DNA of 64,000 bases from Pseudomonas sp. MWU13-2105 (GCF_023242315.1 NZ_JALLIY010000003.1:1-64000), one strand, 5' to 3'. Positions 8,726-19,595 are shown, counted from the stretch's first letter. Translations and numbers: made by a program. The notes: a model not told the origin generated them from the sequence alone.

Positions 8726-9078
8726 TCACCTACCGCCGGGTACTTCGCCATCGACAATAGATATGCCGTGGAGTCAGGCGTATTCGATGTCGCGGTTATT
8801 TTCGAGACGGTATCTGCGTAGCTGATATTTCCTGGCCTTCATCTTGATGTAGGGATTTTCCTACCCCGCTTCCCGGTATCCCTACCGCAGAATAAGGATG
8901 CGCCGATGGTGACGGTGCCATAGTTGAGCCACTATCTCCTTCAGCAGTCGAAACATCGCCAAACCAGCACGACACTTTCTTCAAAATCACCCGCGTAGGC
9001 TGACTTTCAAGAGCGCAACACTCAAGCCAAGGAGGCTTTATAGGAAGTGCCATAGAATAAATTTAACGAGGGCAGGTA
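8726..9078. other. Intergenic gap without a gene
   Basis: The 353 bases between the GGDEF and HD-GYP genes hold no frame with a plausible start. The promoter of the HD-GYP gene should lie here. I see no clear hairpin-plus-T terminator or known operator. Confidence 0.45.
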
Positions 9079-10227
9079 ATGTTGAAATGTCATGAGTTCT
9101 ATCAGTTGGCTCCCGACAGTGAGGCAAAACCCTTTTGGAGGGATCGACCCACCAACCCTGAATTGGACGCGCTTTGCGCGTTGGGTTGTACCAGTGGAAC
9201 AGCAGACGATAGCGGTTCATCCATTGCTGTTTCTCCCCAGGACGCCTCCAGCGCCCAGCAGCCCCCGCGAATGGCAATGAGCGACGAGCTGGTGGCAGCC
9301 AGGAACATCTGCGCAAAAGCCCAGGCCGCCGTGGTTGAGATGTTCAGGCATGTACGCATGGGGCGTGCTCTGGAACTGGAAAATATCAGCGCACTTGTCG
9401 ATGACATTTCCAATTCGATTTCACGCCACCCCGACGCATTTATCAGCCTGGCTCGTCTGAAAAGTATCGATGATTACACCTATATGCATTCGGTCGCCGT
9501 CTGCGCCCTGATGATTGCCCTGGGCAATCAACTGGGCCTGCCCGAAGCCCTGATCCGCAGTGTGGGGCTCGCCGGCCTGCTGCATGATATTGGCAAAATG
9601 GCCATTCCCGGGTCGATTCTCAACAAACCCGGGCGCTTGACCGACGAAGAACTGCAGTTGGTGCGTACCCATCCTCTTGAAGGGGAAAAGCAGCTGTTGG
9701 CCACATCGCAGGTGTGCGAGATGGTCGTGGATGTTTGCCTGCACCACCACGAAAGGGTCGACGGCAAGGGCTACCCGCATCAATTGGCGGGCGAGCAGAT
9801 CAGCCTCTTTTCGCGGATGGCCGCTGTTTGCGACGTCTATGACGCAATCACCTCCGATCGCTCTTATAACGATGGATGGGATCCAGCCGTTGCGATCCAG
9901 CAGATGTCATCCTGGGAGGGGCACTTTGATGATGAAGTATTTCGAGCCTTCTTGAAATGCGTGGGTATTTATCCCGTGGGCTCGCTTGTTCAACTGAAAA
10001 GTGGCGGTATCGGCGTGGTGGTCGAGCAGCACCGTCATTCACTCCTGACGCCCAAGGTGAAGTTGTTCTATGTGCCGGTGTTGAATGTTCATATAACACC
10101 AAAAATCGTGGACCTGAGTGATCCGTTGCAGAAGGACCGGATCTGTGCCCGTATCCCTGTCCAGCGCTATGGCTTCAAAGACATCGATGCCTTGTGGTTG
10201 GAAGATCGCGTACCGCAAAAAATTTGA
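9079..10227 (+). CDS. HD-GYP domain cyclic di-GMP phosphodiesterase
   Basis: The 382-residue protein has an N-terminal DUF3391-like region and a central HD-GYP domain. Metal-binding and signature motifs are present in order: HSVAVCALM, LLHDIGKMAIP (HD), HPLEGEKQL, and HHHERVDGKGYP, which is the GYP motif. The last ~80 residues form a beta-rich tail (VGIYPVGSLVQLKSGGIGVVVEQ). HD-GYP proteins hydrolyse cyclic di-GMP to pGpG or GMP. The ATG follows GAGGGCAGGTA. Its place after an active diguanylate cyclase suggests opposing control of one local pool, which is inference. Confidence 0.9.
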   Translation: MLKCHEFYQLAPDSEAKPFWRDRPTNPELDALCALGCTSGTADDSGSSIAVSPQDASSAQQPPRMAMSDELVAARNICAKAQAAVVEMFRHVRMGRALELENISALVDDISNSISRHPDAFISLARLKSIDDYTYMHSVAVCALMIALGNQLGLPEALIRSVGLAGLLHDIGKMAIPGSILNKPGRLTDEELQLVRTHPLEGEKQLLATSQVCEMVVDVCLHHHERVDGKGYPHQLAGEQISLFSRMAAVCDVYDAITSDRSYNDGWDPAVAIQQMSSWEGHFDDEVFRAFLKCVGIYPVGSLVQLKSGGIGVVVEQHRHSLLTPKVKLFYVPVLNVHITPKIVDLSDPLQKDRICARIPVQRYGFKDIDALWLEDRVPQKI

Positions 10228-10391
10228 CAAAATATATAGCTGTACCGTCATTGCGGCAGATGGCTCTGGTAGCCGAGCGCGTGGCGCAAGCAGCATAAAA
10301 ATATAATTCCAGCCTGGCGTGCGAAACATATTAGCGTGCCGACATCTGAAGATGTGGGTGATTATTAGCTTGGGCGGGAGATATAAATATC

Positions 10392-12554
10392 ATGAAGTTT
10401 AACTCATTGCAGACTCGGATTTGCTTTACCGCTGGTCTGTGTCTGTTTATATCGTCGGCCAGCCTGGTGCTATACGGACTTTTTTCTTCTTCGGCCAATG
10501 AGCACTATGTGAGTGCTGAAGTTTCCACGCTTATTGAAAGCTCAACCATACGTGAGGTGCAAAATCTGGCGGAGTCCCGCGCCAATGCCATTCAGGCGAA
10601 GCTGCAAAATGCCCTCGATTCAGCACGAACACTGGCCAATGCATTCGCCGCCAGCAAGGCCGAGCAGAGTCCACTTCCGTTAGGTCGTGAACAGATCAAT
10701 ACGCTGTTGCTCAGCGTACTCAAAGACAACCCTGATTTTAATGGCACTTATTCCTGCTGGGAGCCGGACGCACTGGACGGCCAGGATCCGGCATTTCGCA
10801 ATAACGAAGGCGGCAACAACCCCTTGACCGGGCGTTTCACCCCCTATTGGACGCGCAGTTCGGACGGTCATATCGCGGTTCAACCGCTGGTCGAATATGA
10901 CTCCCAGGCTCGCCATCCCAATGGTGTGGCAAAGGGTGGCTGGTACACCGGGCCTCGCGACACCCAGAAAGAAAGCGTATTGGACCCCATCCCTTATGTG
11001 GTGCAAGGCAAGAACGTGTGGCTGACCACGCTTTCAGTGCCAATTATTGCCAATGGCAAATTCTACGGGGTGGTTGGCGCGGACTTCGATATCGCGTTTA
11101 TCCAGAAACTCAGCGAACAGATGTCAGCCGGCCTTTACGGCGGCAAAGGCTCCGTTTCGATCCTGAGCAACCAGGGACTGGTCGTTGCAGACAGCCAGCG
11201 AACCGATCTGATCGGCCAACCGCTCAAGGGCTTACTGCCTGACACCTGGGAAAAAATCCTCGCCGATATCCAGAACGCCCGTGGTACCGGCCAGCTCAAC
11301 AAGGACAGCCAGAACATCGAAGTGTTGATGCCCATTCAACTGGGCCGCACCGGCAAACCCTGGGCAATCTTGATTCGCCTGCCCAAGGCCGTGGTAATGA
11401 GCCAGGCGATTGTCCTGGAACAGGAGCTGAAGTCGCGCAGTCTCAGCAACAGCATCTGGCAGGTCTGCGTGGGCCTGAGCATTTCCCTCCTGGCCTTGCT
11501 GGCCCTCTGGTTCGCCACCGCCAAAATCGTCGGGCCGATTCGTGAGGCCGCAGCCTTGGCGGCCAGTATCAGCCTGGGGGATTTCTCACGTCGGCTGGTT
11601 CAAAAGTCCGAAGATGAAGTCGGACAGTTATCGTTCGCCCTGAATGATATGTCAGAAAGCCTGCAACGCCAGGTCAGAGTAGCCGAACGCATTTCCGAGG
11701 GGGACCTGGATCTGGAGGTCCAGCTATCGTCGCCCCAGGACACCCTGGGCAAGTCCCTGGCGAAAATGGTCAGCAACCTGAATAACCTGATTTCGGAAGT
11801 ACAGGTCAGCGCGACTCAAATCACCGGCAGTTCCGCCCAGGTCACCGAGTTGAGTCAGTCGCTTTCGGATGGCGCGTCCAATTCCGCCTCGTCCATTACG
11901 CAAATCAGCGCGGTGATGACGCAGATGGCGGCACAGACTTCCGACAACGCCGCCAATGCCAAGAAAGCTGACGAACAGTCCCAGGTGTCACGGGGCGATG
12001 CGGGCGAAAGTGACAAGTTGATGAGCGAGTTGATTGCCGCCATGGCTGAAATCGACAAGTCGGGCAAAGACATCACCGCGATCATCACCACCATTGACAA
12101 CATCGCTGCCCAGACCAATCTGCTTGCCTTGAATGCTGCGATCGAGGCCGCCAGGGCCGGTGAGCTGGGGCGCGGCTTTGCGGTAGTCGCCGATGAGGTC
12201 CGCAGCCTGGCCGCACGCAGTGCCGAAGCCGCCCAGCAAACGGCAGCCCTGATAGCCGACTCTTCGGTCAAGACCCAGCGCGGCATGATCATTGCCGGCC
12301 GTACTGCCGACTCCTTGAGAAACATCGTCAGCGGGACCAGCGAGGTCTCAAGCCTGGTGTCACTGATCTATCAGGCTTCGAGCGAGCAGGCATCCGGCCT
12401 GCAACAGGCCAGCCTTGGCCTTGAGCAGATCGATGAGGTCACCCAGCGCAATCAGTCCAACTCACAGGAGTGCGCGGTGGCTGCCAGGAACCTCTCGGAG
12501 CGTGCGAGCAGCATGCAACTCGGTCTCAGCCGGTTCAAAGTCAAAAGCGCCTAG
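10392..12554 (+). CDS. Methyl-accepting chemotaxis protein with a dCache-type sensor
   Basis: The 720-residue receptor has a first helix at residues about 9-31, a periplasmic region of roughly 330 residues with dCache features ([47 protein letters not shown]), a second helix ([20 protein letters not shown]), HAMP, and a cytoplasmic signalling domain. The conserved hairpin tip is [22 protein letters not shown] followed by [20 protein letters not shown]; the usual Gln after AGE is Leu here. It feeds CheA/CheW. The ligand is not deducible by eye. It may share a function with the cyclic di-GMP genes upstream. Confidence 0.92.
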   Translation: MKFNSLQTRICFTAGLCLFISSASLVLYGLFSSSANEHYVSAEVSTLIESSTIREVQNLAESRANAIQAKLQNALDSARTLANAFAASKAEQSPLPLGREQINTLLLSVLKDNPDFNGTYSCWEPDALDGQDPAFRNNEGGNNPLTGRFTPYWTRSSDGHIAVQPLVEYDSQARHPNGVAKGGWYTGPRDTQKESVLDPIPYVVQGKNVWLTTLSVPIIANGKFYGVVGADFDIAFIQKLSEQMSAGLYGGKGSVSILSNQGLVVADSQRTDLIGQPLKGLLPDTWEKILADIQNARGTGQLNKDSQNIEVLMPIQLGRTGKPWAILIRLPKAVVMSQAIVLEQELKSRSLSNSIWQVCVGLSISLLALLALWFATAKIVGPIREAAALAASISLGDFSRRLVQKSEDEVGQLSFALNDMSESLQRQVRVAERISEGDLDLEVQLSSPQDTLGKSLAKMVSNLNNLISEVQVSATQITGSSAQVTELSQSLSDGASNSASSITQISAVMTQMAAQTSDNAANAKKADEQSQVSRGDAGESDKLMSELIAAMAEIDKSGKDITAIITTIDNIAAQTNLLALNAAIEAARAGELGRGFAVVADEVRSLAARSAEAAQQTAALIADSSVKTQRGMIIAGRTADSLRNIVSGTSEVSSLVSLIYQASSEQASGLQQASLGLEQIDEVTQRNQSNSQECAVAARNLSERASSMQLGLSRFKVKSA

Positions 12555-12637
12555 GCCATGAGCAAACGGTGGTGGTGCGACTGAGCCGGAGGCGACGTCA
12601 AGTTATCTCAAGGAAAGACCACATTCGCCAGAACCGA

Positions 12638-12671
12638 CGCCCCAGGGTCAGTGTTACCTGACCCTGGGGCG
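12638..12671. terminator. Strong hairpin between convergent chemoreceptor and allophanate hydrolase genes
   Basis: A perfect 14-bp stem (CGCCCCAGGGTCAG and its complement) encloses the loop TGTTAC. It sits between two convergent genes and probably terminates both. No T-run follows, so the mechanism is uncertain. Confidence 0.6.
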
Positions 12672-12689
12672 CTCATTGAGGTGCCGAAC

Positions 12690-14453
12690 TCAGGATTGCG
12701 CGGACAACCAGGCCCGCCAGCCTCCCCAAGCGCTGACATCGGTTGCGCCGTCCAAGCCATGCCCCTCGCAAATGAACCCGGTTTCCCAGCGACCGTCGTC
12801 CAACTGCAGCTTACCCAACCCGAGAGGCGCCGGGATCCCGATCAGGAACGAGCCGAGCTCGCTGCTGGGCAATTGCCAGACCTCCACGGCGATGGCCACG
12901 CCGCCTTCCGCCACCCGGACCATCCCCGGCCGTTTCACGGGACCGCCGGCCAGCGCATACAGCCGATAGTTCGGTGAACTGCGGGTCGTTTCGAGCAAGC
13001 GCGCGCCCCGTTGCCGGAGTTGCCCGTTGAGCGCCAGGCCGTCCAGGTGCGCGCCGCAGACCACCAGGCGGACCTGATCATGGCGTGCCTCACGGCCCGC
13101 TGCTTGGCCCCCCTGGTAGGCATGGGCGAGGCTCAGCAGGTATTGATCGGTGAAGGCCCGGCCAAACAACGTCACGCCCCACGGCAGGCCGTTGTCCATG
13201 AAACCACTGGGGACGGCCACGGCGGCATAGTCCAGCAGGTTCATGAAGTTGGTGTAGTAACCCAGCTCCGCGTTGCGCAGCACCGGTTCTTCGGCTAACT
13301 CGGCCAAGGTCACCGGGCGGCCGAGGGTGGGCGTCAAGACACAATCCAGCTCGGCCAACAGGCGGTCGCATTCAGCCTTGAGTGCCTGCAGGCGATACTG
13401 GGCGCGGAAGGTCTGCACGCCGCTGACTTGTGGGGCTTTTGCCAGTACCGCATGGATCACCGGCAGGATGGCCTCCGGCCGGGTTTGTGCCAGGTCGCCG
13501 ATGACGCTATAGCGCTCGGCCACCCACGGACCTTCATAGAGCAGCCGTGCGGCCTCGAGAAACGGCGACAGGTCGAGACTGACTGCTTCGCCACCCAACG
13601 CCTGCAAGCGCTCGACCGCGGCGGCAAACAGCCCGGGGCCTTCGGTGCAGCCGAAAAACTCCAGGTCCTGCGCGAGCGGCACACCAAATCGGAACGGCCG
13701 TACAGCGCCGAATGCAGTGCCATCGTTCCACGCTGGATTGGCGCGGCTGTAGGCGTCTTGCGGATCCTGCTGCGCGATCAGCGCCAGCAACTGGCTTGCC
13801 TCGGCGGCGCTGGCGGTGAAGGTCGTCACGCAGTCGAGGGTACGGCAGGCCGGGACTACTCCCGCGGTTGACAGCAGGCCCTTGGTCGCCTTGAGGCCGA
13901 CCAGGTTATTCAACGCCGCCGGCACCCGGCCCGAGCCGGCGGTATCGGTGCCCAGGGCAAAGCTTGCCAGGCCCAGCGCGACCGTCAGCGGCGATCCCGC
14001 GCTGGAACCTCCGGATGGATAGTCATTGAGCACGCTGTTGCGGCAGGCACCGTACGGCGAACGGGTACCATTGAGCCCGGTGGCAAACTGGTCGAGGTTG
14101 GTTTTACCCAGCGGTATCGCCCCAAGGTCGATCAACTGCTGGACAACGCTTGCCGAGCGTTGCGGGGTATAGGCGAACGCCGGGCATGCCGCGGTCGTGG
14201 GGACGCCCGCCAGATCGATGTTGTCCTTGATCGCAAAGGGCACGCCGTACAACGGCAGCGTGTCCGGCGCGCGGGACTCAAGGGCGGCCAGGTAAGGCTC
14301 CAGCTCTTCGACACTGAGCAGGTGGATGAACAGATTGAACTCGGGGTTCAGCGCCTCGGCCTGTTCACGCAATGCGAGCAGCAGGCGGCGTGGCGAGCAT
14401 TCGCCGCTCGCGTAACGTGCCCGCAGGACATCCAGTCGCAGATCATCTTTCAT
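12690..14453 (-). CDS. atzF: Allophanate hydrolase
   Basis: The 587-residue enzyme hydrolyses allophanate to CO2 and two ammonia. It belongs to the amidase-signature family. The catalytic Lys is in PFAIKDNIDLAG, the Gly/Ser-rich loop is GGSSAGSPLTVALG, and the nucleophile Ser is in GTDTAGSGRVPAAL. After the amidase core (to about residue 455) comes the extra C-terminal domain found in stand-alone allophanate hydrolases (HDQVRLVVCGAHLDGLALNG onward). It is the last gene of the operon and overlaps the carboxylase stop by four bases (ATGA), so the two act in sequence. With the riboswitch upstream, it probably completes guanidine breakdown. Confidence 0.93.
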   Translation of the reverse strand: MKDDLRLDVLRARYASGECSPRRLLLALREQAEALNPEFNLFIHLLSVEELEPYLAALESRAPDTLPLYGVPFAIKDNIDLAGVPTTAACPAFAYTPQRSASVVQQLIDLGAIPLGKTNLDQFATGLNGTRSPYGACRNSVLNDYPSGGSSAGSPLTVALGLASFALGTDTAGSGRVPAALNNLVGLKATKGLLSTAGVVPACRTLDCVTTFTASAAEASQLLALIAQQDPQDAYSRANPAWNDGTAFGAVRPFRFGVPLAQDLEFFGCTEGPGLFAAAVERLQALGGEAVSLDLSPFLEAARLLYEGPWVAERYSVIGDLAQTRPEAILPVIHAVLAKAPQVSGVQTFRAQYRLQALKAECDRLLAELDCVLTPTLGRPVTLAELAEEPVLRNAELGYYTNFMNLLDYAAVAVPSGFMDNGLPWGVTLFGRAFTDQYLLSLAHAYQGGQAAGREARHDQVRLVVCGAHLDGLALNGQLRQRGARLLETTRSSPNYRLYALAGGPVKRPGMVRVAEGGVAIAVEVWQLPSSELGSFLIGIPAPLGLGKLQLDDGRWETGFICEGHGLDGATDVSAWGGWRAWLSAQS

Positions 14454-17400
14454 GGCTTTTCTCCTGTAGCGGTGACGGGCTCAATCACGACCACCCGCTG
14501 CCCGGCGCGTACCGCCGAGCCGGGTTGCACGCGCACTTCTCGAATGATGCCGGCACAGGGCGCCAGCAGCGGAATTTCCATTTTCATCGACTCCAGCACC
14601 AGCAACGCGGTGTCCGCGGCGACCCAGTCGCCCACCGTGACCTGAACCTGCCAGAGGTTGCCGGCAATCGGGCTTTCCACGCTGGTTTGATGAGCCGGCA
14701 GCGGGGCTTCGTCGCTGGCTTCGGCCACTGCTTCGGTACTTTCGAAATGAGCTTGGCCGCTGTCAATCCAGCGCTGTCTTTCAGCCGAGAATGCGCTTTG
14801 CTGCTGGTCCCGGAACGCTTGGATACTGTCCGCCTCATTGGCGAGGAAAGCCTGGTAGTCGGCCAGGCGCAGATGACTGCGCTCGATGTTCAGGTCGAAG
14901 CGGCCGAGAGGGAAATCGCGACGGATGCGCAACAACTCCTGTGCGCTGACCGGGTAAAAGCGGATCTGATCGAAGAAGCGCAACAGCCAGGGTTTGCCGG
15001 AGAACGCCGCGACTTCGCGGTAACGGTTCCACATCTGCAGGGTACGGCCGACGAACTGGTAACCACCCGGGCCTTCCATGCCATAAACGCACAGGTAGGC
15101 GCCGCCGATCCCCACCGAGTTCTCGGCGGTCCAGGTCCGCGCCGGGTTGTACTTGGTGGTTACCAACCGATGCCGGGGATCCAGCGGTGTCGCCACCGGT
15201 GCGCCGAGGTAGACGTCGCCCAGTCCCATGACCAGGTAGCTGGCCTCGAACACCGTGCGCTGTACTTCATCGAGGTCGGGCAGGTCATTGATCCGACGAA
15301 TGAACTCCAGATTGCTGGGGCACCATGGCGCGTCCTTGCGCACCGTGGTCATGTATTTCTCAATGGCCAGCTGGCACGCCGGGTCATCCCACGACAGCGG
15401 CAGATGCACGATACGCGAGGGCACCTGCAAGTCGCGGGTGGCACAGACCGCGTCCCACTCGCCGGCGACGATCTCCAGCAACCGGGCCAACGGCAGTTGC
15501 TCAGGTTGATAGTGCACTTGCAGCGAGCGGATACCGGGCGTGAGGTCGATGACCCCGGGCAATGCCTTGGCTTCCAGGGCCTGCATCAAGGCGTGGCCAC
15601 GGAAACGCAACACCAGGTCGAGTTCGGCGGCACCGATTTCCAGCAGCAGATGCGTATCGCCGGCCAAGCGTGCCAGCAGGCGCGTGTCGTCCTGGCCAAG
15701 GTCCAGGACAATGGGCGATTGCAGGGCGATTGCCTGCGCCGATGGGCCGGCATCCTCGGACGGCTCGGCCGTCAGCGCCGCCGTGGCGAGCTGGCGCGCC
15801 CGCGCGAGGTCGGTCGGCAGGAAGCGCACCTTGTCCCCGGCCTTGAGCTGGCCCAATTGCCAGAGGTCGGCCTCGATGACGGTTACCGGGCACACGAAGC
15901 CCCCCAGGCTCGGGCCGTCGGGGCCGAGGATCACCGGCATGTCACCGGTGAAATCCACCGCGCCGATGGCATAGGGGTTGTCGTGGATGTTGGACGGATG
16001 GAGACCGGCCTCGCCACCGTCTTCGCGTACCCATTCGGGTTTCGGTCCGATCAGGCGCACGCCGGTACGGCTGGAATTGAAATGCACTTCCCAGTCGGTG
16101 GCGAAGAAGGTGTGCATGTAGTGTTCGGTGAAATACTCCGGCGCGCCATGGGGGCCGTAGATCACCCGGATAGTCCGCAGCGCCGCCAGCGGCGCTTGCT
16201 CAGGGAGCCGCGCACCGGCGCTGGTATCGGTCAGCGCGGCCAGGTGCAGCACATCGCCGGCGCGTAGCGCTCGTCCGCCGTGGCCACCGAACTGACCGAG
16301 CGTGAAGGTGCTTTTGCTGCCCAGGTAATCCGGCACCTGCACGCCACCGCGCAAGCACAGGTAACTGCGCGCACCGGCACCCGTCATATTGCCCAGGTTC
16401 AAGACCGAACCGGCTTTGATCCGCAGCGCGGTATTCATTGCCATCTCGGCGCCATCGAGGGTCACCGGCAGCACCGCGCCGGTCACGGCCACTACGGCGT
16501 CCGTGTTGAAGCGCAGGCTCGGACCGTTCATGGTCACTTCGAGAGCCGCGCAACCCTCGGGGTTGCCCAGCAGCAGGTTGCCCAGGCGCAATGCCCGGCT
16601 GTCCATCGGCCCCGAAGGCGGCACGCCGACGGCCCAGTAGCCCTGGCGCCCGGGGTAATCCTGCACGCTGGTCTGAGTGCCGCCGCTGAGCACTTCGAAG
16701 GTCTCGGCGTGATAGCTCAGGCCTTCCAGGCAGCGGGTCCAGGGCTGGCCGCCGGCGAACGGCGCGTCGAGGAGGATTTGGCGCAGGTAGTCGCGGTTGG
16801 TCTCGACGCCATAAAGCTGGCTCTCACCCAGCGCCTGGTGCAGGTCCAGGCGTGCCTGTTCGCGGTCCTCGGCCCAGGTGATGATTTTGGCCAGCATCGG
16901 GTCGAAGTAGGGCGGGATCTCACAACCGGCCTCGATCCAGGTATCGATGCGCAGCGCCCGGCCATCGGCGCTTGGGAATTTCACCGCCGTCAACAGCCCC
17001 GGGCTTGGCTGGAAGTCCTTGCCCGGATCCTCGGCGTACAAGCGCGCTTGCACCGCGTGGCCGCGAGGTTGCAGGCGCGCGCCCAGCTCGCTGAGTGGCG
17101 GCAGGTCACCGGCGGCCAGTTGCACCATCCAGCGCACCAGGTCGACCCCCCAGACCTGTTCGGTAACACCGTGCTCGACCTGAAGGCGAGTGTTCACTTC
17201 CAGGAAGTAAAAGCGTTGATCGGCACTGTCGAAAACAAACTCGACGGTGCCGGCGCTGCGGTAGTTGACCGCCCGGGTCAATTGCACGGCGGCGCTGCAC
17301 AGGGCTTCGGCCATGCCCTCGGGCAGGTTGGGCGCCGGGGTTTCTTCCAGCACCTTCTGGTTGCGGCGTTGCACCGAGCAATCGCGCACGCCCAGGGCCA

Positions 17401-18061
17401 GGACCTCGCCGGCACCGTCGCCGAACACCTGGACCTCCAGGTGGCGGGCGCGCTGGATGTATTTTTCGATGAACACGCCGGCGTTGCTGAAGTTGTTCTG
17501 CCCCAGGCGCTTGACGGTCTCAAAGGCTTCTTGCAGCTCTTTGGCGCCGTGGCAGACGCGCATGCCGATGCCGCCGCCACCCGCGGTGCTCTTGAGCATG
17601 ATCGGGTAACCCACCTGGGCCGCGGCCCGCAGCGCATCGTCGAGGCTGTCCAGCAGTTCGCTGCCGTCCAGCAATGGTACGCCGTGCTGGCGGGCGAGGG
17701 CGCGAGCGGTGTGCTTGAGGCCGAACAGTCGCAGTTGTTCCGGGGTCGGGCCGACAAAGGCAATACCGGCCGCTTCGCAGGCCTGGGCGAAGTCGGCGTT
17801 TTCCGAGAGGAAGCCATAGCCGGGATGAATGGCCTGGGCGCCGCTGGCCCTGGCCGCGGCGAGGATCTTGTCCGCCGCCAGGTAGGTGCCGGCGGCGGCC
17901 CCTTCGCCCAGGCTCAGGGCCTGGTCGGCTTCCAGGATGTGGCGGCTGGTGATATCCGCTTCGGAATAGACCGCCACCCCTTTGACCTTGAGTTCACGCA
18001 GGGTGCGCAGGAGGCGGCAGGCGATGGCACCGCGGTTGGCAATCAATAGTGTGTCGAACAT
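14450..18061 (-). CDS. Biotin-dependent guanidine/urea carboxylase (annotated as urea carboxylase)
   Basis: The 1203-residue enzyme has a biotin carboxylase half (MFDTLLIANRGAIACRLLRT onward, to about residue 450), then the KipI/KipA-like carboxyltransferase region (about 470-1080), then a C-terminal biotinyl domain with LVLESMKMEIPLL. This is the classic urea carboxylase architecture without a fused hydrolase. The operon also carries two DUF1989 proteins and follows a guanidine-I riboswitch. Known work on such operons shows that the enzyme carboxylates guanidine better than urea, so guanidine is the likelier substrate. The ATG at 18061 is chosen because the carboxylase homology begins there. 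Confidence 0.92.
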   Translation of the reverse strand: MFDTLLIANRGAIACRLLRTLRELKVKGVAVYSEADITSRHILEADQALSLGEGAAAGTYLAADKILAAARASGAQAIHPGYGFLSENADFAQACEAAGIAFVGPTPEQLRLFGLKHTARALARQHGVPLLDGSELLDSLDDALRAAAQVGYPIMLKSTAGGGGIGMRVCHGAKELQEAFETVKRLGQNNFSNAGVFIEKYIQRARHLEVQVFGDGAGEVLALGVRDCSVQRRNQKVLEETPAPNLPEGMAEALCSAAVQLTRAVNYRSAGTVEFVFDSADQRFYFLEVNTRLQVEHGVTEQVWGVDLVRWMVQLAAGDLPPLSELGARLQPRGHAVQARLYAEDPGKDFQPSPGLLTAVKFPSADGRALRIDTWIEAGCEIPPYFDPMLAKIITWAEDREQARLDLHQALGESQLYGVETNRDYLRQILLDAPFAGGQPWTRCLEGLSYHAETFEVLSGGTQTSVQDYPGRQGYWAVGVPPSGPMDSRALRLGNLLLGNPEGCAALEVTMNGPSLRFNTDAVVAVTGAVLPVTLDGAEMAMNTALRIKAGSVLNLGNMTGAGARSYLCLRGGVQVPDYLGSKSTFTLGQFGGHGGRALRAGDVLHLAALTDTSAGARLPEQAPLAALRTIRVIYGPHGAPEYFTEHYMHTFFATDWEVHFNSSRTGVRLIGPKPEWVREDGGEAGLHPSNIHDNPYAIGAVDFTGDMPVILGPDGPSLGGFVCPVTVIEADLWQLGQLKAGDKVRFLPTDLARARQLATAALTAEPSEDAGPSAQAIALQSPIVLDLGQDDTRLLARLAGDTHLLLEIGAAELDLVLRFRGHALMQALEAKALPGVIDLTPGIRSLQVHYQPEQLPLARLLEIVAGEWDAVCATRDLQVPSRIVHLPLSWDDPACQLAIEKYMTTVRKDAPWCPSNLEFIRRINDLPDLDEVQRTVFEASYLVMGLGDVYLGAPVATPLDPRHRLVTTKYNPARTWTAENSVGIGGAYLCVYGMEGPGGYQFVGRTLQMWNRYREVAAFSGKPWLLRFFDQIRFYPVSAQELLRIRRDFPLGRFDLNIERSHLRLADYQAFLANEADSIQAFRDQQQSAFSAERQRWIDSGQAHFESTEAVAEASDEAPLPAHQTSVESPIAGNLWQVQVTVGDWVAADTALLVLESMKMEIPLLAPCAGIIREVRVQPGSAVRAGQRVVVIEPVTATGEKP

Positions 18062-18244
18062 GACGGTTTCCCTGGAGGCGGCACTTGTCCGCCTCGGCTG
18101 GGGTGCGGGTCGTCCCACAGTTTTTCGAAAGGGTCTTGGGGTCGTCCCCAGACAGCGATCAAGGCCGCTGGCGTGGCAGCGTCTGGCCCGAACGACTCTG
18201 ACACAGAGTGAACAGCCATAGCCGCAGGGGCTTGAGCCAGGGTT

Positions 18245-18871
18245 TCAGTCCCATATCAGCAGCTCCGCGGGCGTTGGGTTATAGCCATTGCACGGGTTGT
18301 TCAGTTGCGGGCAGTTGGAAATCAGCACGATCACGTCCATCTCCGCGCGCAGTTGCACGTACTTCCCGGGGGCGGAGATGCCGTCCTCGAAAGTCAGGGC
18401 ACCTTCGGCTGTCACCGGCACGTTCATGAAGAAGTTGATATTCGGGCTGATGTCCCGTTTGCCCAGCCGGCCATCATGGGCGCAGGCGCGCAGGTAGTTG
18501 TCGCGGCAGCTGTGCATATGCCGTTTGTCCAGGGCATAGCGCACGCTGTTGCTTTCCTGGGCGCAGGCCCCGCCGAGGGTGTCGTGGCGACCGCAAGTGT
18601 CTTCGACGATGGTCAGCAATGGCCGGCCAAGGTTGGAGTAGAGCACGCTGCCGCGGCCCAGGTAGACGTTGTTCTGGCGCCGCAGGGTGCGTTGGACGTC
18701 GTAACGTTCACGCGGGTTGGCCGCGCTGTAGAACAGCGTATCAACCGCCTGGTTGCCTTTCAGGTCGAGGATGCACAGCGTCTGGCCGGCTTTCACTTCG
18801 GTGAGCCAAGGCTCGCCTGCCGGGACAGTGGCCCGATAGCGTGCCGATTCGGGGTGCGGATAAGTGGTCAT
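18245..18871 (-). CDS. DUF1989 protein, urea amidolyase-associated type 2 (carboxyguanidine deiminase subunit)
   Basis: This 208-residue protein belongs to DUF1989 and starts [20 protein letters not shown]. Diagnostic pieces are [41 protein letters not shown] and the end [16 protein letters not shown]. These UAAP2 proteins were long unassigned; together with the UAAP1 partner they are now known as the two subunits of carboxyguanidine deiminase (CgaAB), which converts carboxyguanidine to allophanate. The Cys-containing segments are probably metal-binding or catalytic. It starts 10 bases after the partner gene, with a GAGGA site. I cannot say which subunit is called A or B. Confidence 0.88.
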   Translation of the reverse strand: MTTYPHPESARYRATVPAGEPWLTEVKAGQTLCILDLKGNQAVDTLFYSAANPRERYDVQRTLRRQNNVYLGRGSVLYSNLGRPLLTIVEDTCGRHDTLGGACAQESNSVRYALDKRHMHSCRDNYLRACAHDGRLGKRDISPNINFFMNVPVTAEGALTFEDGISAPGKYVQLRAEMDVIVLISNCPQLNNPCNGYNPTPAELLIWD

Positions 18872-18881
18872 GGGATCGTCC

Positions 18882-19595
18882 TCAGGCGAACAGGCGGTCG
18901 GTGTTGATGAAGCCGCGCAGGTTCTCCGGGCGCGAAGTACGGCAGTGTTCGGCGATGCTGGCATCGGCGCTGATGAAGGTCAGTTGCACCGGTTTGGGCG
19001 CGTACCCGGGGGCCGGGTCCATGGGGTGTTGCAGGGCGGTGATGATGAACAGGGTGTCCATCGGCGCGTAGAGTTCAATGCAAGCGCCTGCGGTGGAGTG
19101 GTTCTCGACAAAGTGCAACGCACCTTTGTCGTCGACATCGACTCGACTGAACAGATTCAAGGTCATGGACAGATCGCTGAGACCCAATCCCCACTTGCCC
19201 ATTTCAACCAGCAGGTTGTCGCTGCCATTGCGGTAGAACCCGTTGCGCAGCTCCTGATAACGGCCCTGGCCATATTTTTGCGCGACTTCGTCGGCGCAGA
19301 GCACGCCGCCGAGACTGTCACTCCAACCGCAGGTATCACGAGTGATCGCCGCCAGCACCCGACCCATGTCCGAGTACAGGCAATGGCCGGCGGTCAGCTT
19401 GGCGGTGTGTTGGCATTTGAGGCTGTCGGGCAGGTTCAAGCGCTCGGTTTTCTCGTGCGCGTTGAACAACATCAGGCTGACGTTGGCGCCGCCTTGAAGG
19501 TCGGTCAGGCGCAGTAGCTGCCCGCGTTTGAGAACAAAGGAAAGGTGGCCTCCGCCGGGGAGGTATTCATCGGCAAAAACGCTCGTGTCATTCAT
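18882..19595 (-). CDS. DUF1989 protein, urea amidolyase-associated type 1 (carboxyguanidine deiminase subunit)
   Basis: The 237-residue protein is the paralogous partner of the next gene. It shares [40 protein letters not shown] and a C-terminal cupin-like half ([25 protein letters not shown]). It overlaps the ABC ATPase gene by 8 bases, placing transport and catabolism in one operon. The heterodimeric deiminase role comes from family knowledge; here it is supported by the pairing, the carboxylase, atzF and the riboswitch. The start [11 protein letters not shown] is used because the upstream extension lies inside the ATPase frame. Confidence 0.87.
   Translation of the reverse strand: MNDTSVFADEYLPGGGHLSFVLKRGQLLRLTDLQGGANVSLMLFNAHEKTERLNLPDSLKCQHTAKLTAGHCLYSDMGRVLAAITRDTCGWSDSLGGVLCADEVAQKYGQGRYQELRNGFYRNGSDNLLVEMGKWGLGLSDLSMTLNLFSRVDVDDKGALHFVENHSTAGACIELYAPMDTLFIITALQHPMDPAPGYAPKPVQLTFISADASIAEHCRTSRPENLRGFINTDRLFA

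Noticed and set aside
14372..18049. Two long plus-strand frames (631 and 589 codons) opposite the carboxylase
   Set aside because: They are mirror frames of a GC-rich gene with clear protein motifs on the other strand; they carry no domain signature.
14450..18061. Reading the carboxylase as a dedicated urea carboxylase
   Set aside because: The guanidine-I riboswitch and paired DUF1989 genes point to guanidine. Residual urea activity is possible.
18043..18219. A 58-codon minus-strand frame in the gap between the DUF1989 gene and the carboxylase, overlapping the carboxylase start by 19 bases
   Set aside because: No ribosome binding site is visible and I do not recognise the product. The overlap could allow coupling, so it deserves a conservation check, but it is not supported as a gene.
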